Shown piece by piece: positions 53,132 through 61,819 of a stretch of 64,000 nucleotides of DNA. The stretch's first letter is position 1, and each line of letters begins with the position of its first letter. Source of the DNA: Plantibacter flavus (GTDB lineage Bacteria > Actinomycetota > Actinomycetes > Actinomycetales > Microbacteriaceae); assembly GCF_002024505.1 (NCBI RefSeq), contig NZ_CP019402.1, forward strand, positions 1,488,001 through 1,552,000, given 5' to 3'. The notes below the pieces were generated by a model, which was given only the letters and a program-made list of their open reading frames with translations, had not been told where the DNA came from and did no database searches. The position numbers and the translations under genes were made by a program.

Positions 53132-54064
53132 TTGGGCAATTACATCCTCCGCCGTATCCTGCAGGCCATCCCGGTCCTGCTCGGTACGACCTTCCTCATC
53201 TACTTCATGGTGTTCGCCCTCCCGGGCGATCCCATCCTCGCGCTCTTCGGTGACCGGACCCCCAGCCCGGCCGTCCTCGAACAGTTGCGCGCGGAGTACA
53301 ACCTCGACAAGCCGTTCATCGTGCAGTACTTCCTGTACCTCGGCGGCATCCTCACCGGCGACCTCGGTACCTCGTTCTCCGGGCAGCCGGTCTCCGAGAT
53401 CCTCGCGCAGACCTTCCCGGTCACGCTCCGCCTCGCTGTCCTCGCCGTCTTCTTCGAGATGGTCGCCGGCATCACGATCGGGCTCGTCTCGGGACTCCGC
53501 AAGGGCGGTATCTTCGATGCGTCCTTCCTGGTCGTCAGCCTCATCCTCATCTCGCTGCCGGTCTTCGTGGTGGCGTTCATCGCGCAGTTCGTCTTCGGCA
53601 TCCAACTCGGTTGGTTCAGGGTGACCGTCGGTGCCGGTGCGCCGATACAGGACCTGTTACTTCCGGCGCTCGTACTCGCGACGATCAGCTTCGCGCAGAT
53701 CACCCGCCTGACCCGCGGCGCCGTGATCGAGACCCAGTCGCTCGACTTCGTGCGCACCGCGGCCTCGAAGGGCCTCAGCCGTCGTCGCATCATCCCGGTG
53801 CACATCCTCCGTAACTCGCTGATCCCGGTCGTCACCTACCTGGCCGTCGACTTCGGTGTGCTCATCGTCGGAGCGACGGTCACCGAGGGCATCTTCAACG
53901 TGCCCGGTGTCGGTCGCACGCTCTACCAGGCGATCATCCGCGGGGAAGGGCCCACCGTCGTGTCCTTCGTGACCGTGATGGTGCTCGTCTATCTGCTCGT
54001 CAACCTGCTGGTCGACCTGCTGTACGCCGTGCTCGACCCGAGGATCCGCTATGTCAAGTCATGA
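53132..54064 (+). CDS. oppB: Oligopeptide ABC transporter permease OppB
   Basis: A 310-residue permease with six membrane helices and the binding-protein-dependent transport EAA-like loop (RTAASKGLSRRRIIPVHILRN). N-terminal NYILRRILQAIPVLLGTTFL is typical of OppB/DppB. The start is TTG at 53132: AGGAG lies 7 nt upstream and homology begins at the next codon; upstream in-frame codons run into the terminator. It overlaps oppC by 14 nt. Confidence 0.93.
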   Translation: MGNYILRRILQAIPVLLGTTFLIYFMVFALPGDPILALFGDRTPSPAVLEQLRAEYNLDKPFIVQYFLYLGGILTGDLGTSFSGQPVSEILAQTFPVTLRLAVLAVFFEMVAGITIGLVSGLRKGGIFDASFLVVSLILISLPVFVVAFIAQFVFGIQLGWFRVTVGAGAPIQDLLLPALVLATISFAQITRLTRGAVIETQSLDFVRTAASKGLSRRRIIPVHILRNSLIPVVTYLAVDFGVLIVGATVTEGIFNVPGVGRTLYQAIIRGEGPTVVSFVTVMVLVYLLVNLLVDLLYAVLDPRIRYVKS

Positions 54065-55016
54065 TCAGGAACCACAGATGAAGCGTTCATCCACGCACTT
54101 CGTCGCCCCGCTGGAGGAGACGCCGCTTGCGGTGATCGATGCTGTCAAGGTCGACGAGAAGCCGAGTAACCTCTGGACCGACGCCTGGGCGTACATGCGC
54201 CGTCAGCCGATGTTCTGGATCTCGGCCGTACTCATCGTGCTCGTCGTCGTCGTGTCGCTGTTGCCCGGCCTGTTCTCACACGTCGATCCACGGAGCTGCA
54301 ATCTCGACAACAGCCTCGGCGATCCGTCGCTCGCACACCCGCTCGGCTTCACGAAGCAGGGCTGCGACATCTACTCGCGGGTCATCTTCGGTGCCAACAC
54401 CTCGCTCGCGGTCGGGCTCATCGTGACCGCGATCGTCTGCGTGCTCGGCATCAGCTTCGGTGCGTTGTCCGGCTTCTACGGCGGCTGGGTCGACTCGGTG
54501 CTCTCGCGCATCGGCGACATCTTCTTCTCGATCCCGTACATCCTCGCCGCGGTCGTCGTCATGTCGGCTCTCGCCGCATATCGCAGTGTCTGGACCATCT
54601 CCCTCGCGGTCGGACTGTTCGTCTGGCCGAGCGTCGCGAGAGTGCTTCGTGCTGAGGTCCTGCGAGTGAAGAACGCGGACTACGTGCAGGCCTCCATCGC
54701 TCTCGGCGTCTCGCGGTTCCGGATCCTCGTGCGCCACGTCCTGCCGAACTCGATCGCCCCGGTCATCGTCGTGATCACGCTGTCGTTGGCCTCGGCCATC
54801 GTCGCAGAAGCCACGCTCTCGTTCCTCGGCGTCGGACTCGGCTCGGAATCGATCTCGTGGGGCGCGGACATCTCGCAGGCCCAGCGCGACCTCCGGACCG
54901 CTCCGCAAGTGCTCATCTACCCGTCCATCGCGCTCTCGCTCACCGTGCTCAGCTTCATCATGCTCGGCGAGGTCCTGCGCGATGCACTCGACCCGAAGGC
55001 GAGGGCACTCCGTTGA
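54051..55016 (+). CDS. oppC: Oligopeptide ABC transporter permease OppC
   Basis: A 321-residue OppC/DppC permease. A hydrophilic N-terminal region (about 45 residues) leads to the first helix (FWISAVLIVLVVVVSLLPGLF), an extracytoplasmic loop with two Cys (PRSCNLDN, TKQGCDIY), and a five-helix core with the EAA loop (QASIALGVSRFRILVRHVLPN). ATG 54051 has GAGGA 6 nt upstream; ATG 54078 is an alternative. Stop overlaps the next start (TTGA). Confidence 0.93.
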   Translation: MSSHDQEPQMKRSSTHFVAPLEETPLAVIDAVKVDEKPSNLWTDAWAYMRRQPMFWISAVLIVLVVVVSLLPGLFSHVDPRSCNLDNSLGDPSLAHPLGFTKQGCDIYSRVIFGANTSLAVGLIVTAIVCVLGISFGALSGFYGGWVDSVLSRIGDIFFSIPYILAAVVVMSALAAYRSVWTISLAVGLFVWPSVARVLRAEVLRVKNADYVQASIALGVSRFRILVRHVLPNSIAPVIVVITLSLASAIVAEATLSFLGVGLGSESISWGADISQAQRDLRTAPQVLIYPSIALSLTVLSFIMLGEVLRDALDPKARALR

Positions 55017-56764
55017 GCAGCCACACCCCATCGGCCGGCGCACGCACCGGGCAGCCGCTCCTCGAGGTCAAGGACCTCGAGGTCGGGTTCCGGACGCAGA
55101 GCGGCACCGTCCAGGCCATCCGTAAGACGAGTTTCACCATGATGCCCGGTGAGACGGTCGCGATCGTCGGTGAATCGGGTTCCGGGAAGTCGACGACGGC
55201 GCACGCCATCATCAACCTGCTCCCCGGGACCGGCAAGATCACGGGCGGCGAGATCCTCTTCGAGGGTCGTGACCTCTCCAAGCTCTCGCGCAAGGAGATC
55301 GAGGACGTCCGCGGACGCCTGATCGGTTTCGTGCCCCAGGACCCGATGTCCAACCTGAACCCGGTGTGGAACATCGGGTTCCAGGTCGAGGAGGCCATCC
55401 GTGCCAACGGCATCGCCCAGGGCAAGCAGGCCGTTCGCGCCAAGGCGATCGAGGTCCTCCAGCAGGCCGGTCTGTCCGACGCCGACCGTCGCCTGAAGCA
55501 GTTCCCGCACCAGTTCTCCGGCGGCATGCGTCAGCGCGTGCTCATCGGTATCGGTCTGTCCTCGAGCCCGAAGCTGCTCATCGCGGACGAGCCCACCTCG
55601 GCGCTCGACGTCACGGTGCAGCGGAAGATCCTCGACCACCTCGAAAGCCTGACCCGCGACAGCGGCACGGCGCTGCTCTTCATCACGCACGATCTCGGCC
55701 TCGCCGCCGAGCGCGCTGAGAAGCTCATCGTCATGTACAAGGGGCAGATCGTCGAGGCCGGTCCGTCGGTCGAGATCCTGCAGAACCCGGTGCACCCGTA
55801 CACCCAGCGTCTTGTCGCTGCGGCGCCGAGCCTCGCATCCCGTCGTATCCAGTCCGCGACCGGGTCGCTGGAGACGCTCGAGCACGAGGCCCCGGCCGGT
55901 TCCGAGGGGATCGACCTCATCGTGGCAGCGGAGCACCGTGCCGCCGCGCAGCTCGATCTCGCGAAGGTCGAGCCGGCGATCGTCGTCGACGACTTGGAGA
56001 AGGTGTACAAGATCCGTGGACAGAAAGGTCAGGCGAGCGAGCTGAAGGCTGTCGACGGTGTCTCGTTCCAGATCCCGAAGGGCACCACCATGGCGCTCGT
56101 CGGCGAGTCCGGTTCGGGCAAGTCCACGGTCGCGAAGCTGCTGCTCCAACTGGAGACTCCGACCTCGGGCAGTATCCGCATCGGTGGCAAGGTGATGGAG
56201 GGGCTCGATCGCAAGGGCCTCCTCGCGCTGCGCCGCAAGATGCAGCCGGTCTTCCAGGACCCCTACGGCTCCCTCGACCCGCTACGGAACATCGGGAACA
56301 CGATCGCTGAACCGCTCGTCACGCACAAGGTGGGCGACAAGGCCTCCCGCCGTGCGCGCGTGCTGGAGCTCCTCGATCAGGTCTCGCTGCCGCAGGCGGT
56401 CGCGACCCGGTACCCGAACGAGCTCTCCGGTGGACAGCGTCAGCGCATCGCGATCGCCCGCGCACTCGCGTTGAAGCCGGAGATCGTCGTCCTCGACGAA
56501 GCGGTGTCCGCGCTCGACGTCCTCGTCCAGGCGCAGATCCTGCAGTTGCTCGCCGACCTCCAGTCGGAGCTGCAGCTGACGTACCTCTTCATCACCCACG
56601 ACCTCGCGGTCGTGCGCGTGATCGCCGACAACGTCGCGGTCATGCAGAAGGGGAAGATCGTCGAGGCGTCGACCACGGACGACGTCTTCGAGAACCCGAA
56701 GCAGCAGTACACACGCGAACTCCTCGACGCCATCCCCGGCGCCGGGATCGAGCTCGCGCTGTAA
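55013..56764 (+). CDS. oppDF: Fused oligopeptide ABC transporter ATPase (OppD-OppF)
   Basis: A 583-residue tandem ATPase. Two ABC domains with P-loops GESGSGKSTT (about 50-60) and GESGSGKSTV (about 363-372), signatures FSGGMRQR and LSGGQRQR, and Walker B IADEPTSALD and VLDEAVSALD (the second has A instead of P). The linker (about 270-320) lacks the Cys-rich oligopeptide-binding C-terminal motif seen in the second system. Start TTG at 55013 overlaps the oppC stop and has GAGGG 7 nt upstream. Confidence 0.92.
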   Translation: MSSHTPSAGARTGQPLLEVKDLEVGFRTQSGTVQAIRKTSFTMMPGETVAIVGESGSGKSTTAHAIINLLPGTGKITGGEILFEGRDLSKLSRKEIEDVRGRLIGFVPQDPMSNLNPVWNIGFQVEEAIRANGIAQGKQAVRAKAIEVLQQAGLSDADRRLKQFPHQFSGGMRQRVLIGIGLSSSPKLLIADEPTSALDVTVQRKILDHLESLTRDSGTALLFITHDLGLAAERAEKLIVMYKGQIVEAGPSVEILQNPVHPYTQRLVAAAPSLASRRIQSATGSLETLEHEAPAGSEGIDLIVAAEHRAAAQLDLAKVEPAIVVDDLEKVYKIRGQKGQASELKAVDGVSFQIPKGTTMALVGESGSGKSTVAKLLLQLETPTSGSIRIGGKVMEGLDRKGLLALRRKMQPVFQDPYGSLDPLRNIGNTIAEPLVTHKVGDKASRRARVLELLDQVSLPQAVATRYPNELSGGQRQRIAIARALALKPEIVVLDEAVSALDVLVQAQILQLLADLQSELQLTYLFITHDLAVVRVIADNVAVMQKGKIVEASTTDDVFENPKQQYTRELLDAIPGAGIELAL

Positions 56765-56773
56765 CCCGCGCAG

Positions 56774-56825
56774 AACGCCGAAGGGCGGTGCCACGGAGCG
56801 ATCCGGGGCACCGCCCTTCGGCGTT
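56774..56825. terminator. Bidirectional terminator opp operon 1 / PH-domain gene
   Basis: A perfect 19-bp stem (56774-56792 with 56807-56825) enclosing a second small hairpin CGGA-GCGA-TCCG, between convergent stops at 56764 and 56847. Confidence 0.85.
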
Positions 56826-56846
56826 GCGGGAGGTGTCCGCCGGTCG

Positions 56847-57473
56847 CTAGACGAGGAGCGCAGAGGCGACGCCCCAGGCGAGGAGTGCCGCCGTGACGCC
56901 CAGGGCGACGACGTCCCAGCGAGAGGTGGCGAGGCGGTCGTCCTTCGGGTCGATCCGACCCCAGCGTTCGTGGGCACGGTCGATGAGGTCGACGGCAGTC
57001 GGACCCTCGTTTCCGGCACGACCGGGTCGGCGGACGCCTGCAGCGCGGTCCTGATGGTCGACCCCGCTTCGTCCGGCACGTCCGCCGATCAGCGACGGGC
57101 GGTCGAGCCCAGCGCTCGGTGCGCCCCAGCTGGTGATCTTCCGCCCGTCCCGCAGGAGCACCGTGAGCTGGTAGCGGCTCGTCGCCTCCTCCATGCGCGA
57201 CCAGGGGATGTCGTGGATACGCCCGACGTTCACGACCGTCAGCTGCGACGGTTCGATGATGATGCACGGACGGACGAGGACGAGGTAGACCAGCCACACG
57301 ACGAGGACCTCCCACGGGAGCGCCTGGACCGCGAAGCCCCAGGCTCCACGGCTCACGGCGTCGATGATGAAGAAGACCATGAGGATGGCGGTGACCCCGA
57401 GGATCCAGAAGCCGCTCGTGCTCCGCAGGGTGGTCCGATTGCCGGCGTTCGTCGCTTCGTTCACGTCCACCAT
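56847..57473 (-). CDS. PH-domain-like membrane protein
   Basis: A 208-residue protein: two membrane helices near the N-terminus (about 22-43 and 48-68), a small beta-rich bacterial PH-like domain (about 72-115; CIIIEPSQLTVVNVGRIHDI, WSRMEEATSRYQL), an Arg/Gly-rich linker, and a third hydrophobic segment at the C-terminus (about 190-208). This layout is common in Microbacteriaceae; function is unknown. The start is ATG 57473 or one of the next in-frame GTGs (57470, 57464), since GGAAGG lies just upstream of the ATG. Confidence 0.8.
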   Translation of the reverse strand: MVDVNEATNAGNRTTLRSTSGFWILGVTAILMVFFIIDAVSRGAWGFAVQALPWEVLVVWLVYLVLVRPCIIIEPSQLTVVNVGRIHDIPWSRMEEATSRYQLTVLLRDGRKITSWGAPSAGLDRPSLIGGRAGRSGVDHQDRAAGVRRPGRAGNEGPTAVDLIDRAHERWGRIDPKDDRLATSRWDVVALGVTAALLAWGVASALLV

Positions 57474-57512
57474 CCTTCCAGGCCGCCGACCCTCGGGCGC
57501 CGCTCGGCTCGA

Positions 57513-59618
57513 TCAGGCGGTGACGAGCCGGTCGCTCTCCGCATGGTGGCACGCGACGAGCCGTCCGTCGACCGGGCGCTCTCGTGGATCGTCGCGTTCG
57601 CAGACCGCCTGCTTGTCGGCCGGCAGCAGCTGGAACAACGGGCACCGGCTCCGGAAACTGCAGCCGACCCGGTCGTCGCTGGGGGAGGGGAGGTCGCCGT
57701 TCAGCAGGATGCGCCGCCGACTGCGTTCGATCTCGGGGTCCGGGACCGGCACCGCGGACAGGAGCGCCTGCGTGTACGGGTGCTTCGGGTCGTCGAAGAT
57801 CGTGGCGCTCGGTCCATACTCGACGATGCGTCCGAGGTACATGACCGCCACGTCGTCGGCGATGTGGCGGACGACGGCGAGGTCGTGGGCGACGAAGAGG
57901 TACGAGAGTCCGAGCCGCTGCTTGAGGTCTTCGAGCAGATTGATGACGCCGGCCTGGACGGAGACGTCGAGCGCGGAGACCGGCTCGTCGAGCACGAGGA
58001 TCTTCGGTTCGACGACGAGCGCCCGAGCGATGCCGATGCGCTGTCGCTGTCCACCCGAGAACTCGTGCGGGTATCGGCCGGCGAAGGACGGCTCCAAGCC
58101 GACGAGTTCGAGCATGGCCCCGACGCGGGAGCGGATCTCGGCGGGGGAGACCCCGTGGACGGTCAACGGTTCACCGATGATGTCCTCGATCGTCATGCGC
58201 GGATCGAGTGAGGCCATCGGGTCCTGGAACACCACCTGGATGTCGCTGCGCAGCTTCCGGCGGTCGGGCTTCGACAGCGTCGCGGTGTCGACCCCGTTCA
58301 CGTGGATGCTGCCGCCCTGCGTCCTGGCGAGTTCGAGGATCTCCATGATCGTCGTCGTCTTCCCGCACCCGGACTCGCCGACCAGGCCGAGGGTGCGCCC
58401 GCGCTGGACACTGAACGAGACCCCGTCGACCGCGCGGACCGTGCCGATGTTGCGACGGAACACGACGCCCTTCGTGAGCGGGAAGGCGCGGGTCAGGTCA
58501 CGGACGTCGAGGACGGTCTCCGGGGCGACCTCCGCGACGAGCTCCTCCGGCACCTCGTCCGGCCGAGGGAAGATCTCCGGGCGGCGCAGCGATCCGTCGG
58601 CGATCTCGCCGGCGCGGATGCACGCGGCGGTGTGATCGACCGAGGTCGTCGGGTCCTCGACGGGCCCGTCGAGGACGGGGAGCAACGCCGGTTCGCCCTC
58701 GAGGCACGCGGCCACGGCGATCGGGCAGCGCGGGGCGAAGGGGCAGCCGGTCGGCACGGTCGTCAACAGCGGTGGGCGTCCTTCGAGCGGGACGAGTCGC
58801 TCTTGCTGGTTCGCCGCCATGTTCGGCATGGAGCGCAACAGACCGATCGTGTACGGCATGAGCGGTTCGCGGAACAGCGGGACCACGGGCGCCGTCTCGA
58901 CGATCCGGCCCGCGTACATCACGGCCACCCGGTCGGCGTTGCCGGCGACGACACCGAGGTCGTGCGTGATGAGCACCACGGCGGCGCCGGTGATGTCCTT
59001 CGCCTTCTGGAGCACCTCGAGGATCTGCGCCTGGATGGTGACGTCGAGTGCGGTGGTCGGCTCGTCGGCGATGATCAGCTGCGGGTCGTTGGCGATGGCG
59101 ATCGCGATCATGGCCCGCTGACGCATGCCACCGGAGAACTCGTGCGGGAACGACTTCGCACGCCGCTCCGCGTTCGGAATGCCGACGATCTTCAAGAGTT
59201 CGACGGCCCGGGTCTCTGCTGCGCGCTGCGAGAGCGCGGAGTCGTGGAGGCGGAGGCCTTCGGCGATCTGCTGACCGATCGTGTAGACGGGCGTGAGCGC
59301 CGAGAGCGGATCCTGGAAGATCATGGCGATGTCCCGCCCGCGGATCTTCGACAGCTCCTTGTCCGATTGGCCGAGCAGCTCGACGCCGTCGTAGCGGATG
59401 CTGCCGCTCACCTGCGCGTTGGTGGGGAGCAGCCCCATGACGGCCATCGAGGAGACGCTCTTGCCGGAGCCCGACTCGCCGACGATGCCGAGGAACTCTC
59501 CACGCCGCACCTCGTAGGAGACACCGCGGACGGCATGCACGGGCGTGCCGGCGTTGGGGAAGGTGACGGTGAGGTCGTCGACCTTGAGGAGCGGCGCGGT
59601 CGCCTGGGGGTCAGTCAC
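57513..59618 (-). CDS. oppDF: Fused OppD-OppF ATPase with Cys-rich motifs (opp system 2)
   Basis: A 701-residue tandem ATPase. P-loops GESGSGKSVS and GESGCGKTTT, signatures FSGGMRQR and FSGGQRQR, Walker B IADEPTTALD and VLDEPVSALD. Each half ends in the oligo_HPY module with Cys clusters: CPFAPRCPIAVAAC in the middle and GCSFRSRCPLF ... CERD ... CHH at the C-terminus. In the M. tuberculosis Opp importer such cysteines bind a [4Fe-4S] cluster. It overlaps oppC2 by 8 nt on the minus strand. Confidence 0.93.
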   Translation of the reverse strand: MTDPQATAPLLKVDDLTVTFPNAGTPVHAVRGVSYEVRRGEFLGIVGESGSGKSVSSMAVMGLLPTNAQVSGSIRYDGVELLGQSDKELSKIRGRDIAMIFQDPLSALTPVYTIGQQIAEGLRLHDSALSQRAAETRAVELLKIVGIPNAERRAKSFPHEFSGGMRQRAMIAIAIANDPQLIIADEPTTALDVTIQAQILEVLQKAKDITGAAVVLITHDLGVVAGNADRVAVMYAGRIVETAPVVPLFREPLMPYTIGLLRSMPNMAANQQERLVPLEGRPPLLTTVPTGCPFAPRCPIAVAACLEGEPALLPVLDGPVEDPTTSVDHTAACIRAGEIADGSLRRPEIFPRPDEVPEELVAEVAPETVLDVRDLTRAFPLTKGVVFRRNIGTVRAVDGVSFSVQRGRTLGLVGESGCGKTTTIMEILELARTQGGSIHVNGVDTATLSKPDRRKLRSDIQVVFQDPMASLDPRMTIEDIIGEPLTVHGVSPAEIRSRVGAMLELVGLEPSFAGRYPHEFSGGQRQRIGIARALVVEPKILVLDEPVSALDVSVQAGVINLLEDLKQRLGLSYLFVAHDLAVVRHIADDVAVMYLGRIVEYGPSATIFDDPKHPYTQALLSAVPVPDPEIERSRRRILLNGDLPSPSDDRVGCSFRSRCPLFQLLPADKQAVCERDDPRERPVDGRLVACHHAESDRLVTA

Positions 59619-60534
59619 GGTTGGCTCCTGAGGTCGGGTCGATGGCGTCGCGCAGGGCGTCGCCGAGGAGGCTGGAGGCGAGCACGGTGATGACGAGGAT
59701 CGCTGCGGGGAAGACGAACAGCCAGGGCCGAGTCACGGCCGCACTCGCACCGGCGGCGAGCAGGGTGCCGAGCGAGACGTCGGGCGCCTGCACGCCGAAG
59801 CCGAAGAAGCTCAGGGTCGTCTCCGACAGGATCGCCGCGCCGATGCCGAGCGTCGCGTCGATGATGAGGAGGCTCGCGACGTTCGGGATGATGTGGCGAC
59901 GGATGATCGTGAACCCGGGGACGCCCATGAACCGGGCCGCCTTGACGTACTCGCGTTCGCGGAGCGACATCGTCTGCCCACGGATGACGCGCGCGAGCAC
60001 CATCCAGCCGAACAGGACGAGGAAGACGACGAGGGCGAGCCAGGACAGCGACTTGAACGCCGGGCTCAGGAGCACGAGGAGGAAGAAGCCGGGGATGACG
60101 AGGAGGAGGTCGATGAGCCACACGATCGCCTTGTCCCAGACGCCTCCGACGTAGCCGGCGATGGCCCCGACGAGTCCGGCGATGATCGCAGCGCCCGGGC
60201 CGACGATCAGACCGATGACGATGGACTTCTGCAGCCCGACGAGCGTCTGTGCGTACACGTCCTGGCCGATGTTGTTGGTACCGAACCAGTGGTCGAGCGA
60301 GGGCGGCTGGCTGAAGGCGAGGCCGTCCTGGTCGGTGAACGACCAGGGGGAGAGCAGCGGGCCGATGAACGCCCAGAGGATGATGAAGAGGAGGACACCG
60401 CCACCGATGCGGGCGCGCTTCGTGGCGAGCACCTTCCGCAGGATCGTGCGCCCGCGGGACTGCGGACGCTTGGGGGCGTCCGCCATCTTCTCCGGGTCGC
60501 CGACGGTGAGGGTCGAGGGGTCGGTCAGTGCCAT
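59611..60534 (-). CDS. oppC: Oligopeptide ABC transporter permease OppC (system 2)
   Basis: A 307-residue permease: cytoplasmic N-terminus, first helix at about 43-62, loop with DHWFGTNNIGQDVYAQ (the family GTDxxGRD region), and a five-helix core with the EAA loop (KAARFMGVPGFTIIRRHIIPN). ATG 60534 follows the oppB2 stop by 4 nt. Confidence 0.93.
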   Translation of the reverse strand: MALTDPSTLTVGDPEKMADAPKRPQSRGRTILRKVLATKRARIGGGVLLFIILWAFIGPLLSPWSFTDQDGLAFSQPPSLDHWFGTNNIGQDVYAQTLVGLQKSIVIGLIVGPGAAIIAGLVGAIAGYVGGVWDKAIVWLIDLLLVIPGFFLLVLLSPAFKSLSWLALVVFLVLFGWMVLARVIRGQTMSLREREYVKAARFMGVPGFTIIRRHIIPNVASLLIIDATLGIGAAILSETTLSFFGFGVQAPDVSLGTLLAAGASAAVTRPWLFVFPAAILVITVLASSLLGDALRDAIDPTSGANRD

Positions 60535-60538
60535 GTCG

Positions 60539-61522
60539 TTACACCCGCACTCTCGGGTCGAGCGCCGCATAGATCACGTCGGAGAGCGTTCCGGCGATCA
60601 GGACGAGGATGGAGGTGAACAGGATGGTCCCAGCGGCGGCGTTGATGTCCGAGTTCGAGACGCTCGTGAGGAGGTACTCGCCCATGCCGTGCCAGCTGAA
60701 GACGTTCTCCGTCACACTCGCGCCGGTGAGGATGAGCCCGAAGGAGTAGGCGAAGAACGTCGACATCGGGATGAGCGCGACGCGGACACCGTGCCGGATG
60801 ATCGCGGAACCGCGGGTCCGGCCCTTCGAGCGCGCGGTCCGGATGTAGTCGGCGCTCATCACGTCGAGCATGGCGCTGCGCTGGTACCGCGAGTACGAGG
60901 CGACGGCGCCGACGGTGAGGGTGATCGTGGGCAACAGCAGATGCATCGCCCGGTCGCCGAACTGTGTCCAGAACCCGCCCTGGAGGCCGGCGGTGTACTC
61001 GCCGGTGAAGTTGATGACGTTCGTGCCGACCGCCTGGTTGAGGGACGTCGCGAGGATCATGAGCACGACGCCGATGACGAAGACGGGCATCGCGAGGATC
61101 GTGAACGAGGCGTAGGTGATGATCTGGTCACTGGCCCGGTATTGGCGGACCGCGCCCCACACGCCGAGGGCGACGCCGATGACCGCGCCGAGGATGGTGC
61201 CGATGACGAGGAGGCGGAGGCTCGTGCCCGAGCGCTCGAAGATGTCGGCGGTGACCTGGGTGCCGCGCGTGCTGATCCCGAGGGAGCCGGTGGTCACCAG
61301 TTGCGTGACCCAGTCCCAGAGGCGTTCGAGCAGCGGGACCTTCGGGTTCACGCCCATCTTGTCCAGCGCCGCATCGATGGACGCCTGGGGGATGGGCGGG
61401 TTCTTCCCGAGGAACCGGGCCGACGGCTGGAGCGTCATGCTCACGAGCACGTAGCCCAGCATGGTGGCGATCGCGGAGAGGAACAGGTAGTTGACCAACC
61501 GCCGTGCAATGAACCCGATCAT
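60539..61522 (-). CDS. oppB: Oligopeptide ABC transporter permease OppB (system 2)
   Basis: A 327-residue permease starting MIGFIARRLVNYLFLSAIAT, with the EAA loop (RTARSKGRTRGSAIIRHGVR) and six helices. A long extracytoplasmic loop (about 40-105) carries a GISTRGTQV segment. ATG 61522 has AAGG 7 nt upstream. First gene of the minus-strand oppB-oppC-oppDF unit, divergent from its probable binding protein. Confidence 0.93.
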   Translation of the reverse strand: MIGFIARRLVNYLFLSAIATMLGYVLVSMTLQPSARFLGKNPPIPQASIDAALDKMGVNPKVPLLERLWDWVTQLVTTGSLGISTRGTQVTADIFERSGTSLRLLVIGTILGAVIGVALGVWGAVRQYRASDQIITYASFTILAMPVFVIGVVLMILATSLNQAVGTNVINFTGEYTAGLQGGFWTQFGDRAMHLLLPTITLTVGAVASYSRYQRSAMLDVMSADYIRTARSKGRTRGSAIIRHGVRVALIPMSTFFAYSFGLILTGASVTENVFSWHGMGEYLLTSVSNSDINAAAGTILFTSILVLIAGTLSDVIYAALDPRVRV

Positions 61523-61819
61523 GTACCAGCCTTGCGAAGTCGTTGTGCGGGACCGCGTCGTCCCGTCAGCTGTGCTCCCCTCGTGGGGGTGGAGACACTG
61601 TAACCCCCAAGTGTCTGGAATCAGAAAACGACGCGTGTTCTCAGGAAACGAAACGTATGTTTCCGGCACGTGTTGCCGATAAATCGAAACGGTAACAATT
61701 CATCCCCACTTGTGGGGGATCCCCGGAGCGGGTGCAAGATGGTCCACATTGGCCTGCGCGCCTTCCGCTCCGCATCGGTGCGGCCTTGCGCAGTTACACG
61801 TCACGAAAGGTGGATCTCG
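61523..61819. promoter_or_regulatory. Divergent control region of opp system 2
   Basis: 297 nt without a gene and with relatively low GC. Palindromic elements: GAAAC-gtat-GTTTC (61650-61663) inside GGAAAC-N9-GTTTCC (61644-61664), CGGCA-N5-TGCCG (61664-61678), GACACT-N10-AGTGTC (61594-61615), and hairpins CCCC-TCGT-GGGG (61577-61588) and ATCCCCAC-TT-GTGGGGGAT near 61702-61720. LacI-type regulators bind sites like the first; no regulator gene is adjacent. Confidence 0.5.
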
